Part shown: positions 1 to 13,200 of the stretch, piece by piece | Position numbering within the stretch: the stretch's first letter is position 1 | How the letters are laid out: each line of letters opens with the position of its first letter | Assembly: GCA_020086605.1 (NCBI GenBank) | Contig: JACBWW010000091.1 | Coordinates: 344,006-408,005 of the forward strand | Origin: Lanius collurio | Taxonomy: Eukaryota; Chordata; Aves; Passeriformes; Laniidae | Direction of reading: 5' to 3' | DNA: 64,000 nt | Program-made: the position numbers and the translations under genes | The notes under the pieces: model-generated | What the model was told of the DNA's origin: nothing | Databases searched by the model: none | Seen by the model: only the letters and a program-made list of their open reading frames with translations

Positions 1-185
1 AGGCCTTGGCCAGAGCTGGTGCTGGTCGATATGCGGGTGCCATAGCCCCCAGCTCCCCCGTAGACACTGGGTGCCTGGATCTTCTGGATGGACATTTTCC
101 TGGAGGTCAGACTACTGACACTGGGTGCAGAGGACTGGAGATGGCTGCTCGTACCCCACTGGATGCTGCGGGTGGAGAAAGCCAT
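1..185 (-). CDS. KRT20: Keratin, type I, KRT20-like; 5' end of exon 1 only (partial)
   Basis: This is the start of a type I keratin head domain: 61 complete codons, then the window ends. The ATG at 185-183 opens MAFSTRSIQWGT. The head carries the motif APSVYGGAGGYGTRIS (about residues 38-53), close to the PSVYGGAGGRGIRIS block I recall from mammalian KRT20 and related to the KRT18 head. It lacks the long glycine runs of epidermal keratins. KRT20 is the acidic partner of KRT8 in gut and bladder epithelium. Its place immediately downstream of KRT23 on the same strand matches the mammalian order. A TATA box lies about 85 bp upstream of the ATG. The rod lies outside the window, so the assignment rests on the head and on synteny. 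Confidence 0.78.
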   Translation of the reverse strand, partial: MAFSTRSIQWGTSSHLQSSAPSVSSLTSRKMSIQKIQAPSVYGGAGGYGTRISTSTSSGQG

Positions 186-269
186 TTGTGCTCTTTGTCT
201 TCTGGACTGAAGCAGGTGAAGCAGCACGGATAGACACGGCAGTGAGGAGCTGAGTGTGCACTCTGCACC

Positions 270-275
270 TTTATA
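270..275 (-). promoter_or_regulatory. TATA box of the KRT20-like gene
   Basis: TATAAA on the minus strand, inside CCTGGTATAAAGGTG, 85 bp before the ATG at 185. A start site some 30 bp further on would give a 5' UTR of about 55-60 nt, usual for keratin genes. Confidence 0.7.
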
Positions 276-3200
276 CCAGGTCTAAGAGGAAGCACAGTGG
301 CTGGAAACCCCACCTCTGTTGACGCAGAATGTCACTGGTATCAGCACAAAGAGCACACAGGATATTGCCCCCCCTCCCCGTAATTTAAAGGGGTTCTCAT
401 GCTTGTCCTTGTTTGAGGAACACTCCCTGGATAATTTGCTTGCTTTCTTATTTTGTATAACAGATAAACAAAAAATGATCTGTTGAATCATTTATAACCA
501 TACCTGCAGACAATCCTCTTGGTAGCCCTTTGGAATAAATGAGTAGGTTCCTAGCCCCCTATGCAGTGCATGAATTTATAATGAGAGTTGCCTCTTGTAT
601 GTGACAAGAGACTTAAAATATTTATATTTCTGTTGAGTAAGCAATAACTGGGGCCTCAGGACAGTCTAGAACAGCGTATAAATTATTACAAAGGAGGCAG
701 ATGTACTACCATGTGAATTCATTTCATAGTAAGCACAAACCAACATCTGCACTGCCAGTGGAGAGTGGAGGCTGCTGCCATCAGCTTGGATTGGATATGC
801 ATTTATCTGGTATTAGAAACCCTTGCAAGTGGAATTTGAGCTTTCAGTACAGCTGAGATTAAGTGGGAAGGGTATTTCTTTGCCCTCATGTGAGGTAGGA
901 GGAATGAGAATATTGGAAGCCTTCACAGCCCACTGTGTTTCACATGTGAGATGCTGAAGTCCACAGAGGGGCAGGAAGCGTTGCGTTCCAGCTTCCAGCA
1001 GAACAAGCCTCCAGCCCTTCTGTGTGGCTGAAGTTGAAGCAAAACAAGTTTCTCTCCTGCCTCTTCAATATTCCAGAGACCACCAGCTAACAAGTGCCAT
1101 GCTGGGGGGTCTGTCCCCAACCCAGGGGCTCAGGTCATTAACAGGAAATCAGCTGCCTTTGCATGGCATGAAGAAACCCAACAGCCCTACTGCTGGTCAT
1201 GCAGAGGCTTCTGGGCTGACTGTGCTGTACGCTTGGTATAGAAAGTGCTTGGAGAATTTGGAAAGCAAGGGGGGAACCCAGTTGCTGAGGGGTTGTTAGT
1301 GCTGCAGGAGAGCAGGTGGCAGGTGAGTGTTAGGACAGTCTGGGGCATTGCAATGACAGTGCTCATGTGTTACAGATATTGTCAGGTAGAACAATGAACA
1401 CATATGGCTTGTGTTAGTGAGAGCAGCTGCTGTACCTACTGATCTCCCACCTTGGGGCAAGGAAATTGGTGAGACACTGAGCTTTGAAGGCATTGAACTG
1501 TGTATTGGAGGCACCTTCAGGTTTCTGGGAGCATCCAATCCAGAATATTAGGGAATCAGTACTGCCAAGTTTTTTAAGTTACTGTGCTAGGGATTAGTCT
1601 GTCTGGTCTTGGATCAAGTCAGAGAGTTAAACTGTTGTACTTGGCTGTTCTGGAAACACAGCTTCCCAACCAAAGCAATCCGTGTGCAGGGCAGGACTTT
1701 TTTCCTAGGAGGATGCTATGGAGTGTCTTTGGACCTTGAACTTCTTTGGGTGTAACTTGTAATAAAAAAACCTTTATGAGACATGAAATCAAAGTACACT
1801 GGCCATGACATTTGGTGTGTCATTACAGAGACTCAAGGTAGGTTGTCTTTTGTCCATTTAAATTTTCCAGCTGAGTAAGAATTACACGTTTTAGTAGAGC
1901 AGAGCCTACACCTTTAGAATGTAAGAGGAATACAGAAGGGATCCTGCTGTTCTTACATCCCATGGCTCTATATCTCACTGCCCACATCTCTGCAGGATTT
2001 TGTAGCAGTCTACTTAAGAGCAAACATTCTGCATTGTCTTCTCAGTATTAAAATTAGTTTCTGTGTTACCTTGGTGATATTTTTTCTAAACATCATTTAG
2101 AGGTTCTATTTTTTCATTTAGTGAGTAAATGAAAAAAGAAGCCAGCGATCTGAATTAAAGTGAGCATCAGGCTTAATCAGACATTTGCCTTGTGTTATGG
2201 CTGTGCTGCTTTTGTTCAAGCTGAACCTCCAACAATTATTTTCTTCTACACTGTTAAGCAGAAGTGTCTGAGATGTATGCAAGGGAAAGCACAGAGCAAT
2301 GGCATCGTGCAAACCTGATGTGAAAAGATATAAGACTGAATTTTCTTAGTGTTCTTTTTATTCTTATCCCTAAATTGTTTACTGACAATTTCTCTGGTCT
2401 TATCATTTTATATATGCTTCTATACCCTCCAAAAAGCTAGAATATTTGCTAGGATCGGGATAGGTTCACACCAGAGGTGAGGTTTTCTCCTGGTTTTGGT
2501 TCAGTGTACTTTTTTCCATGAAACATATCTTGACTGGTTGTATCAATCACTGGAAACTGCCAGAGGGAGCCCTGAAACTGGAACCATGGCAGTGAGGGGA
2601 GGGCGAGGCCCCAGACAGGCTGGAGGGCAAGGGGCTCCTCAAGGCCTAAGTTGGGAGTGGCCTCAGCCTCCTCCCAACTTCAGTCTTGGACTATGCCCAG
2701 GAATTATCTGCAAGAACATGGGCTGCTCTTTTTTATTTATTTTTAAATTTTATTGGTTGTAAGAGTAAGTTATCTAAATAGATATTGGGCAACCTAAAAT
2801 CTACTGTCCAGTACTGCAGTTTTGGGCAGCATTGAAGAAGTGCTGTAACAGTTTGCTGGTGCTTTAGCTCAGCAGGGCAATTTCAGCTCCAGATTCAGTT
2901 GTGGGAGCTGTAGAGGGCAGTCTGTGGATTCACAGATAACCCTTCCCTTCAGTGGTGTGCTTGGTCAGAGGGGATTGGCTGTAGACATAATAAAACATTT
3001 ATAGTGACACTAATGAATGGTTTGATTTCAGGAAGAAATGTCACCTGTGTGGCAGAAGTTTAATGTGCATTAGAGGGCCATAGAGATAAGTCCTGCAGGG
3101 CTCTGATAATGTGGATACCATTCCATCTGACTCACCTGTGCTAACCAGCCATGGGCAACCAGTCTGGAGAGTTCAAGGAAAAACGACACACCCAGCTGTG

Positions 3201-6200
3201 GGTCTGTGTTTCTGCTGCCTTTAGGTGGAACAGATGCTTTTCTTCTGGCTGACATAGAGACTGAAGTAAAGCAAAGTCTTTTAGCAGTCTGTAGAGTTGA
3301 TCTGTTCTAGGAGTGACATCCAACACCCTTTTGTTGGTCCCTGTGTTTGGGTTTAGCATCGTAAGAGTTTGATTTGCAAAGATCAGCACGACAGTCCTGA
3401 AAAGATGTCTGCTGTGCAAAGCGCATTCAAGAGAGATGCATCCCATGTTCAGTGTTCCAGCCATATTCCAATATTCAATATTTCTGGGTCTGAGATGTTC
3501 CCCTCCTTCTCAACTACCTTTGCACCTCCTGTTAATGCCAATGCCCGTGAAGCCTGCTCTCTCCAAGGAGCAAAGCGAAGTGTTTTATGCTTTGCTGAAT
3601 GGTATCAGAGGAGAGAAAATTCTGGATGATGTCACCAACTCATCTGGATTCACCTAAGCCCTGAACATTTGCAGCTTAAGATCTTACACTGTCTGCCTCA
3701 CATATTTTTCCCCCCTCATTTCCCTCTCCTTTTTATCTTTTGTCCAATGAAAATATCTCAGTCATCAAACCACTGCACCTTATTTCTTTCTGCTTGGAGC
3801 TTTGACCAGAGGGGTAAGTTAAAACATTACTTTACATATTTATGGTACTTAGAGAGGTGTTCCAGCTCCTGGAGTACATAAGGCAGTGTGTGGGTTCCAT
3901 CCCTCGCCAGCCACAGGTGGAAAATGAAAGTCAGGAGCTGCCTTTCCTGTCTCAGCTGCTCTCCTCAAACAGAATCAGATCTCAGTGCCAACAAAAACAG
4001 CTCCAGGCCACACAAACGAACCTTCTCTTTTTTATCCCCCAAAAGTGCCATTAAGATCAGGTTTAACACAGGACTGCCTGCAGATCTCTCTCTTGGAAAA
4101 CCCCTGTGCAACTGAAGTGTCAGGGGAATGAGGAAACTGGTGAACCGGAGAGAATTTCAGCTTACTGACTCTCTCAGGTCCATAATGCTGGAGTAGTTCA
4201 GTATCTATGAAAAATATTGCATATTTATATGATTCAGGAGACAAATACAATTTCCATGGCCCTGTGCAAATATAAGCACACAGTAATAGTACACCATAAA
4301 AGATATGTACAAACACGCTGTATTGCATATGTTCACATCTGTGTATATTTTTTGTTAACTTAAAAAAAAATACTTGTGGTTTCAGGAATCTCACTTGTGT
4401 CACACATGGAGCCCTCAGTTCAGAAGAAAAACTCAATTTTCCCCCAGGGTATGATTGCACTCTTAATGCCAGGAGGTGCTTGGACAGAGGCACAGCTGCA
4501 GCTTCTTGTTTGGGGGCCGCTCTGGAATGTCATCCTTTCAGTGCATTCCAGCCATCACACGGCATCCTCACTCCAGGGTTTTGTACAACCAGGAGCAAGC
4601 TATCAGCTGCTTGGAACTCAAAATACCATCTCAGCATCAAGATCTGTGTCAGGAAAGCAGGTACTAAAAAAGCAAAATAAAGGAAACAGGCCGAAAATCC
4701 GTCTCCATACTCCCCTGGAGGAAGTCTGGCACTGTAAGTAACGTACATTGCACAAATACTGCAGCAGAAATTTCCAGTTAGAAGTTGTTCCCCAGCCTCA
4801 GGAGGCCCAGAGGAGCGGCAGGAGCAGGGACAGGCTCCGTGCGGATCTACCTGGTTGTCACTAGAGGCCACCACCGGCCTTCGGAACGGAGCTGCCTCCA
4901 GCCCTCCGTGTGCTGTGCACCGCGGGAGAATCCATGCGGAACTTGAACAGGGGAAAAAACCCTCACGGATTACATAACGAAAATTTTCATATTATCCACT
5001 TTCCTGGGCCACAGGAAATTTACATTGCTCTTGTCGCCAAACGTTTAGAGGAATATTTCTTTTCAGAGCCACCAGCTGTAATTAAGGAGTTCAGTGCTAT
5101 GTATGGAGTGGATTTGGAAGCAATGGCAAGAAGAATGAGCTCTCTCTCTAAATTCTGACATCTGAGTCTTTGTTGACAGGGAGTGTTAATTATCCCTTTG
5201 AATTACACCCTTTTTTATGACTGATGCTTGAGTATCTCAATTTTTAGGCAGCAATAGCCCATAGACATTGAAGAAAAGGTTGCTTTAGTTGTGTTTTTAT
5301 GGTTTTTGTTCTGCACAGCAGCAATGTTATTTCCAGTGGATCCATTCTCAGACTGTCTTGAGATTATCTCTTGTGAGACTAACCTGAAAGCAGAGCCTGG
5401 GTACTGGAGCAGCTTTCAAAAATTAGTCATTTGTCTCACTAATAAGACATAAAAATGTGTTTTCTTTCTGTATTAGTAACTTTATGATCACAATTTCTGT
5501 CTGCTTGAAGCAACGTTATAGATTTCCTGCTTTGAATTTGTTCTGGCAAGAGTCACTCCCAGTTTTTTGTTTGATGCATTTGATGTTTTATTTTCTCATA
5601 CGTTGGTTCAGGGATGCAGAGCTGAGCCAACACCAGTATTTCTCTAAAGGCAGCACACCTTCTGTTCTAAGGAAGAACTGTAGGTGATAGCTACTTCAGG
5701 CTGTTTGTTTGTCCTTTTCCCTGCCTGCTCCAGCTAATTATGCCTCTTAATTGAAACATATTTTTCCAAATTATATTCCTCATTTTTGTTGCTTTCTATA
5801 GAGCCTAATTACAGCCCGTCACATTGACTCCTTTGGACTTGTCCTTAGGACATTGGAAAGCCAAAAAATTTACCCCCGAAGTCTATATAGTTATTGAAAG
5901 TGTCTTCACCACAGCTGGTGTTATGATTTTATGCCTTTAAGCTTCTGATGCATATTCAGACATTCAAAAAGCGAATTAACATGTCCAGAAGAAGCAGCCC
6001 TGCACCTGCTTCACCATTAGGTCATGTCTTACAGTGGGAGCTGCTGCCATAGGGACACCCCAAACTGTTGGACATTGATGCTTCTGTTCATTGGATATTT
6101 TTGCAGATAATTGGTTTGTGCCAGCCCTAGGCCTGGGGCTCAAATAGGTCATTTCAGTATAGTTGCACAATTAAAAATATCATAAAAGTACAGCTTGGAA

Positions 6201-9200
6201 AGAATCAAAAATTTTACAGAGGGACAAATGATGAGGAAACAACACATGGTAAAACTTTAGTTGTGATTTCAGCAAGCCAAACGTCCAGGTAGAGTCAATA
6301 ATTAACATGCTTTTGCTGTATAATGCAGGACTTAGGGGGACAGGGGATGCAGCCTCTCCAGTATTATTCTTTCCTTGCTTCCCTGTTTATAGAGTCTTCC
6401 TTTTTCTAAATGATTCATACACAGGAACAGACATCTCCTAGCAAAACTTTAGAAACCTTTATAGGTCAGGGTGTGGACATTGTGAAATATTTTACCGGCT
6501 CTTCTACCTATTCTCTCTGCTTCAATAATCCATAGAACCAGTGAGTTTAGCAGTGCTATAAAGGCAAGATTTCTTTTCTTCTCTTTCTGAAGTGACTTTG
6601 TTAATTTTGCATCTACATTAACCAGGAAAGCAGAAAGCAAAAATTTTCATTCTACAGATGTGGCTGTTGATAAATAAGGCTGAACCCCAGCAGTGTGGGG
6701 CCAGCTCCCCAGAAGAATGTGTGATTAATAGCACAAACCATGACTGCATTACCTCATCGCACACTTCTTCCAGGGGATCAACACTTCACTTACCAAAGCT
6801 GCCTATTGTAATACACCTTAATAAGTTTTAACATTTCTACAAGTGAAATGAGCTGTGACTCATGCCCAGGCTGGAGTGTAGTCAAAGCTCTTGGAAATCA
6901 TGCTGAGGATTATTCCGTGCAGGACTGCCTTAAATGGCAGGTGAAACTGCAAGGAGCCAGTTGTGAACGCTGATGGTTTCAGCCTCCTTTTATAGGCCAG
7001 TTCCTGTATCTTGTTGGTTTGCAGAGGTATTGTTGCATCATTCACTTAGTGCTGTTCTTTCCTGCTGATGTTTCTTTGCTATCCTTTTCCATTTATGGGA
7101 AATAGAATTTATTAACTTGGAGGGTGTTGTTTTTAATGATGCTTCATATTTTTCAAATTGCACTTTCTTTGTGCCTGGGTCCATCACTTTCTTGGTGTTG
7201 AAATGGCACTTCTGTGTGTATAGAATACTCAAGGAGAACAAATACCAGCTGGCAGAGTTCAATCAGTTTCAATACAATGAATTATTAAAGTAATTTTTCA
7301 AGCCATATGTCATCACAATCCTGAAGATTTCAGAAGCAGCACCACCTGTGCTCTTAAAGTCTCCCAAATACTACAAAGCCACCAAAGCCACCAGCACAGT
7401 GTTCTGTGCAGCACTCAGTCAGGCTGTTGGCACAGGCACACTGAAGAACATCATCACAGTATGTGCAGGGTTCTGACCGGCCATAAACACTTGGGATGAA
7501 TCAATAGCATTATCTCTTCTGAGCAATCAGACACTGACAGGATTGCTGTGAGTGGGGAATGGCTCTTCAGGAAGTTGTATTATCTAATAGCTGGGCTAAG
7601 TAGAAGCTGTGAAGTGATGGATTCTAATTTAGTGGCTCTCAGTGACTTTCTTTGCAGCCTTGAGCGAGTTGTGTCATCTCTTTTTCCTATTTCTCAGGCA
7701 ATAAAATGGGAATGATAATACAGCCCCCATTCATTATCTCCCTGACTTCATCTCTCAGCATGGTGTGAGAATGTGATGTTAACAGTGCATGCAAGTGGTA
7801 AATATTAGCATCATTATTTGTTATTTAGGGTGTAGACCCACCCTAAATACATTTAGGAATGCATAACTTATCTACCAGAGCACAAATTCAGAGGTAATGA
7901 GTAACCACCAGATACAGGGCACACATGGTTGGTGACACGGTGTCATGAGCTGTTCAACACAAAGCAAATCTGCAGTTCTACAGAGCATTCTGGAGCTATG
8001 AAAGATTCTCCAGAAATAAGCAGATTTTTCCAGAAACAAACAGAATGTGGTGTAAGGCATATTTGTATGTTTAAGGACTAATTGGTTTAGTCCACGTAGT
8101 AAAAGACACTTGAATAGCTGTGTTGGAACCATTCGTGCCTGCTGATGTCAATCTCGGGGTGAGCTGTGAGGATGGTGCTGTGAGCTGCTCTGCTCTGGCC
8201 TGTGCAGAGAGCAACAGCACAGGAGTAAGAGAAGGTTAAAATCATCAGAGTGGTGGAGTGGGAATTCTGCTGCTTCTTAGCAGAGGAGAACAGGAATTCT
8301 GCTGCCTCTTAGCCAGCACCACTCAGACCACAGCCAAGTGTGACACAGGGCACGGGGAGCACATCTCACTCTGCATGAGGGGACACCAGGGCAGAGTAAA
8401 GCCAGAGCATTGCTCAGGAATGTGAAATAAGGACAGGTGTGTTTCATAAGGCACTTCAATTATTTGCTTTTCCTTCTTCTTTTTTGTTGTTCAGTACAAT
8501 AACCCAGCACAAAGCACATACTTTCCTTTGATGTAGAAATAAGGGGCTACTTAGAAGTTTTTATAATTATTTGTGTCACAACAATGTGGCTCTGCTATGT
8601 AAATCTGATAAATGAACATATCTTTAAATAACACAAAATTGTTCAAGAAAACCTGGGCACATTTTGTCCAGATGCTGCAAACACCAGGTCTTGCTTGTTA
8701 GATCTGGTAAACCATAAGGAAGGACACTCTTAATTAGCCAGGAGTTACTAATCCTGTATTACAAGTTTTACCCAGTTTAAAGAAACCATTAGGTAATCCA
8801 TCCAGTGCTTTTGGGATCTCTTTGTGCAACAAGGGTGGAGAGCTGAGGTGTGGGGGGCAAAGGGGGATCAGGAACTGGTCGGAACATGCCAGTAGCAGAA
8901 CATTGTATCACAGAAGTGGACTTTGTTCAACTTAATCTGCATTTCCTTTGAGATTTCCCCCTTCCTTTGTGAGCCCTGTTTCAGGTAACAGGAGCCCTTT
9001 TGTGGGAGTCCATGGTGAGTGGGGATGACGGGCCATGGTGACAATGTCTCTCATGAATGCGAGACTGCCCTGGACACTCAGATGGTGACTTTGGAATGCA
9101 AATCCCTGACACACTCATTATGTTCTATTTGGTCTCTCTTCCTTCTGCCTTACACTCCTCCTCATCTAAACATCCTAATGATATTTCTCTTTTCCTTGCC

Positions 9201-9831
9201 CAGATTTTATCTTTGCATAGCTCTATTGCTGTCAGGGTCTGCTGCTGACTCTGGCATTGGGCTGAGCTGAGACTGGGAGGAAGCCTGGGTTTGGCTAAAG
9301 CCAACAGCTTGCCCTGACATTAGCAAGCTCTGTAAACACCAGTCTGGCCTGACTGCAGAGCCCTTTGACAGAGACACTGAACATTAATTTGAGACCAAAT
9401 AATTGAGATGGTTTTTGAGTTACCTGAGTCATCAAGAAAGAATGAGTGTCTGGAAAAGTACTTACAGGCTCTGAGGGAAAGTGTGTAAAGACAGTGCAAG
9501 AAAATTTCCCTCAAACTGAAGAATAAAGAAACATTTCTGGGGGACTATTTTTAATAAAGTGACTTCGAAATACTCCTACTCATAATGCTGTTTTAAATGA
9601 TGACATTGAGAAGTTGTATATAGGGAAGTTGAATGGTTTTGCTCATGTAATGTCACCTGTAACTTGTGTTGCCTCTTTCCTCTTCTGTGTCCTTCCAGTA
9701 TTGTCCCTCCTGAAACAACAAGGCTTTGGCCATCCTGACCCATGTCGGTGACACTGCCACAGTGGACTGGGCATATGTAAGGGAAAGCAAAATCAGATAG
9801 TCCAAGGACCAGAACAAATAATGGATAAAAA
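276..9831. other. Intergenic region between KRT20-like and KRT23
   Basis: No keratin exon, RNA gene or intact mobile element is recognisable on either strand. One short plus-strand reading frame (4934-5158) beside a small GC-rich patch (about 4785-4925) is listed separately. There is a small local duplication near 8262-8313, where a GGAATTCTGCTGC unit occurs twice about 30 bp apart. The rest is ordinary AT-leaning sequence. Confidence 0.6.
4934..5158 (+). other. Unrecognised 74-codon reading frame, possible gene or retrocopy remnant
   Basis: An ATG-initiated frame of 74 residues, opposite in strand to all the keratins. I do not recognise the protein. Its second half is compositionally balanced and could form an amphipathic helix (EIYIALVAKRLEEYF, then GVDLEAMARRMSSLSKF and a stop), unlike the low-complexity frames around it. 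It follows a GC- and CpG-richer stretch at about 4785-4925. A CCACAG that could be a splice acceptor ends at 5015, so the real coding part may be only 5016-5158. I saw no AATAAA close downstream. It may be a chance frame, a degraded retrocopy, or the last exon of an unrelated gene. Confidence 0.2.
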
Positions 9832-9837
9832 TTTATT
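9832..9837 (-). terminator. Poly(A) signal of KRT23
   Basis: AATAAA on the minus strand, about 400 bp past the KRT23 stop codon at 10237. It is the first canonical signal seen downstream, so it probably sets the transcript end near 9810. Confidence 0.65.
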
Positions 9838-10236
9838 GGCTGCAGTGAGGTCTATGATGACAGGCATAAGACCAGGAAAAAAGTTGAGAGATTATTCCCC
9901 TTAAATTATAGCTAATTTGCAGAGCGATAACTGAATCCCAGATGGATATTCCTGCCCTGGGGAGATGTTCACAATACATCTGTCACTAGCTGAGCCAGTC
10001 ACTTGAATTGGACAGCTTTTCTTCAGCATTTTGGTGACTAAAAGCTCTTTAAACTACCAATGTCAGCTATACCCAGCTCTGTGTGGCACTTTGCAGTGTC
10101 AGGCTGCAGATCATTTCAGAAGCGCGTTCACTACAGGATCCCTGTTTGCCACACAGGGAGTCAGCCCACGGCACGCTGTTCCCAGGGGGGCTGTGGGGGC
10201 TGCTGCTGGGAAAGCCAGTGGTTGGCAGAGCTTTCC

Positions 10237-13200
10237 TCAGGCTTGTGGGGGGATCTCGTTGATGGTGGAGGACACCACCTCCCCATTCACACTGTCGTGG
10301 ACAATCGCTTTGAGCTTTCGGTTGCTCAGCCCGGAGTGTTCTGAAAGAAAGGGGAGTTTAATTAGTCAAGGGGAAATGCTGAGGCAAGGAGATGCAGGAA
10401 AAGCTTCATTTACAGTCATTTGCCTGCTGCTGCCTCAACTGAGTTATCTCTACATGTTTTCCTTTAAGTCAATATCTGTCATTGCTCTGTGTGAAATGTG
10501 CTGCCAGAAAGTCACCCTGGGTCTGGTCCAGGTCATGGCAAATGAATAACACACTGACAGCCCAGCCAATGCAAATCCAGCAGATTATCCTGGATGTCTG
10601 CAGGTCATGCTCATGCCAGAATATGAGTTTCCAGACATGCAGATTTTTGGTTTGCTCTCAATCCCTAACGCTGTTTTAGTCACCCAGCGGAGTCTCCTTG
10701 CCTCCTCCTATCCCAGAAAAGCTTTAGTCTGGAGCCTGAGCTGTAGCCATGTGTGTCTCTGACAGGGCTGGGGCTGAGGCAGCCCATGGGCAGGCATAGC
10801 CCAGTGGGCTCTGCAGTGAGCCCTTCACAGCAGCCAGGAACCACTGAAATGCTTCTGAAAGGCCTGTGTGAGCCTGCCATGCACACCCTCCACAGTTCAC
10901 TCAGGTGATGTTAAAACTGCCCTGAGTAAAATTTGGTTGGAAATGACAATAATTAAGAGTCACTATAGAGAACAAAGTAAGGAGCTTTTACCTTTAGTTT
11001 CAGATTTTCTTGCTGTCCTGTGAAGATAATGAAATAGAGAGAAAATAATGTTACACTAATTTGAAGAAGTTATTCATCCCCTTCTCACTGATTCTAAAGA
11101 GACCTCATCCCATTATGAGATGAAATTAAAAAAAAAAAAAAGAAGGAAAAAGAATGATGCTTTTATACCATGTGAGCTTTCCCTTTGGTAGATACTCTCA
11201 CTGGAAACCATTGCTGGGCACATTCACTACTGCTCCCAGGGACAGGTGCATTGGTTTTTGTGTATTTGGAGTTGCTCATGTTGATCCCAATTTGGTTTCT
11301 GACAAATACCCTCACATTTGGGGTCACTCTGTCCTGCCTGCCTGAGAGTTTCAGTTCTAAAGGCTGCTGATGTTCCTTTTCTGACTTCATACAAATCAGA
11401 TGAGAGAATAAAGATGAGGCCAGCATTCTCCTGTGCTGAGATGGCCATGCTGTGGGAGTGGAGAATATTTTTTTTTTAAATAAAATGTTGTATTAACTTA
11501 GGTAATCCAAATTACATGGATACCAGTGTCTCTGTACTCTGAGTGGCTTTGGCTTTTTATTATGATCTGTCACATTAAAATACCAACCCTTGTTGTAGTA
11601 TGGGACTCACAAGCTTTGATTAAGCATAAACAAACAAATAAATAATCCAAATATGAGGACTCTCATCTGTTCCAGTCGGGGCAGCTCTGCCTTACCCGTC
11701 AGCATTCCCTTCCAGCAGCAGGCGGTATGTGGAAATCTCCTTTTCCAGGCGGGTTTTGATCCCAAGAAGAACCTTGTATTGGTTATTTTGCTGCTTCATG
11801 TCATGACGAACCTGGCTCAGCTCTTCCTCACACCTGGAGATGATCTGCTGCATGTTTTGAAGTGCAGCAGCGTAGTAATTCCGAGTGTCAGCCAAGGTGT
11901 CTTCCAGCATGTGTTTCTGACGGGGCAGATAATACCAAGACCATGATTATTATTTATGTGGTAGATATAACACAGAAATACCAGCAAATTTGGTCTCTAG
12001 CTAGAAGATTGCAAAATTGAGGCTGTGGTAATTTAAACACTTATGCATTTGCATAACTATTCCTGTGAAGGCAGCAGAACCACAAAGCTGTGCCGTGTGT
12101 GCATGAGAGGCAGAACTGAGTCACTTATCCCTGCCATATCCGTTCTGCTTAAAGCTCTGCTCCTGAAACTGCTGTCTGTCCTGTCAGTTCTGCATGAACT
12201 GTCCACAATTGCTCCAAAGGCTCCAGGTCACTGGAATGTGAACTTTAACCTGTGTAAGAGGTGTGTAATGTTTGTGAAAATTCCCCATCAATGTTTTTCA
12301 CAGTTCATGTATTTAATGCATGGTAACAGGGCTTATAAATATGAACTTTGCATTATTTGCATTACTGTCTGTCTTCTGGACACATTTTCTTTCTAGACCT
12401 GGAGTCAGCTATCCCTTCTTCTTCTCCTCATATTTTGTTGTAAGGAGAGACATAAATTTTTCTCTTCCTCGTGATAGTTGCTGAATCGATTTTGCATATT
12501 TTGGCAAAGTCGAGCATGATCTGAATTCCACTTTCCCTCATACTTTAACAACTGCAATAAAGTTATGCTAGGCTGTGGATTTAAATGGAGAATTGGTCCA
12601 TGACAACTTCTGAGAATGTATGGAGTGAGTGAGCAGCCCAAGATGTCTGCAGCAGATACCTTACTAATCTGTGCCTGCAGCTCAATGTCCAAGGACTGCA
12701 AAGTCCGCCTTAGCTCCTTGATCTCGTTCTCGTTGTGCTGGATCTGCTCGGGGTTAGGGGTTGCTGCCAGGGACATTGCTGCACTCTGTGGAGCAGAAGC
12801 AAGAGAAAAGCTCACAGGCTCTGGTCAGGCAGGTACAGCCACAGGGGGCTTGGAAATGAGCAGGGAATAGCTGTTACCTGTTCTTTGTACCAGTTGTCCA
12901 GGCTTAGACGATTCTTTTCAATTATGGCCTCGTAATCTTCTCTTATTTCTGCCAGAATCTTGCCTAAGTCCTGAGGAGGGGCCGCATTTACTTTTACATT
13001 GACTTTGAAGTCTTGTGAGGAGCGATTGGCTTCCATATCCTGTTCATGTGTTAGCAGATGGAATAATTAAACTCACTTATGGTAGTGGAAAGTTTTCATA
13101 GAGCCACAGAATCCCAGAGTGGTTTAGGAGGGAATTGTTACATATACATTAAGTTAACATTATTTGAAAAATTTATATTTTGACAATACTCTGATGTGAC

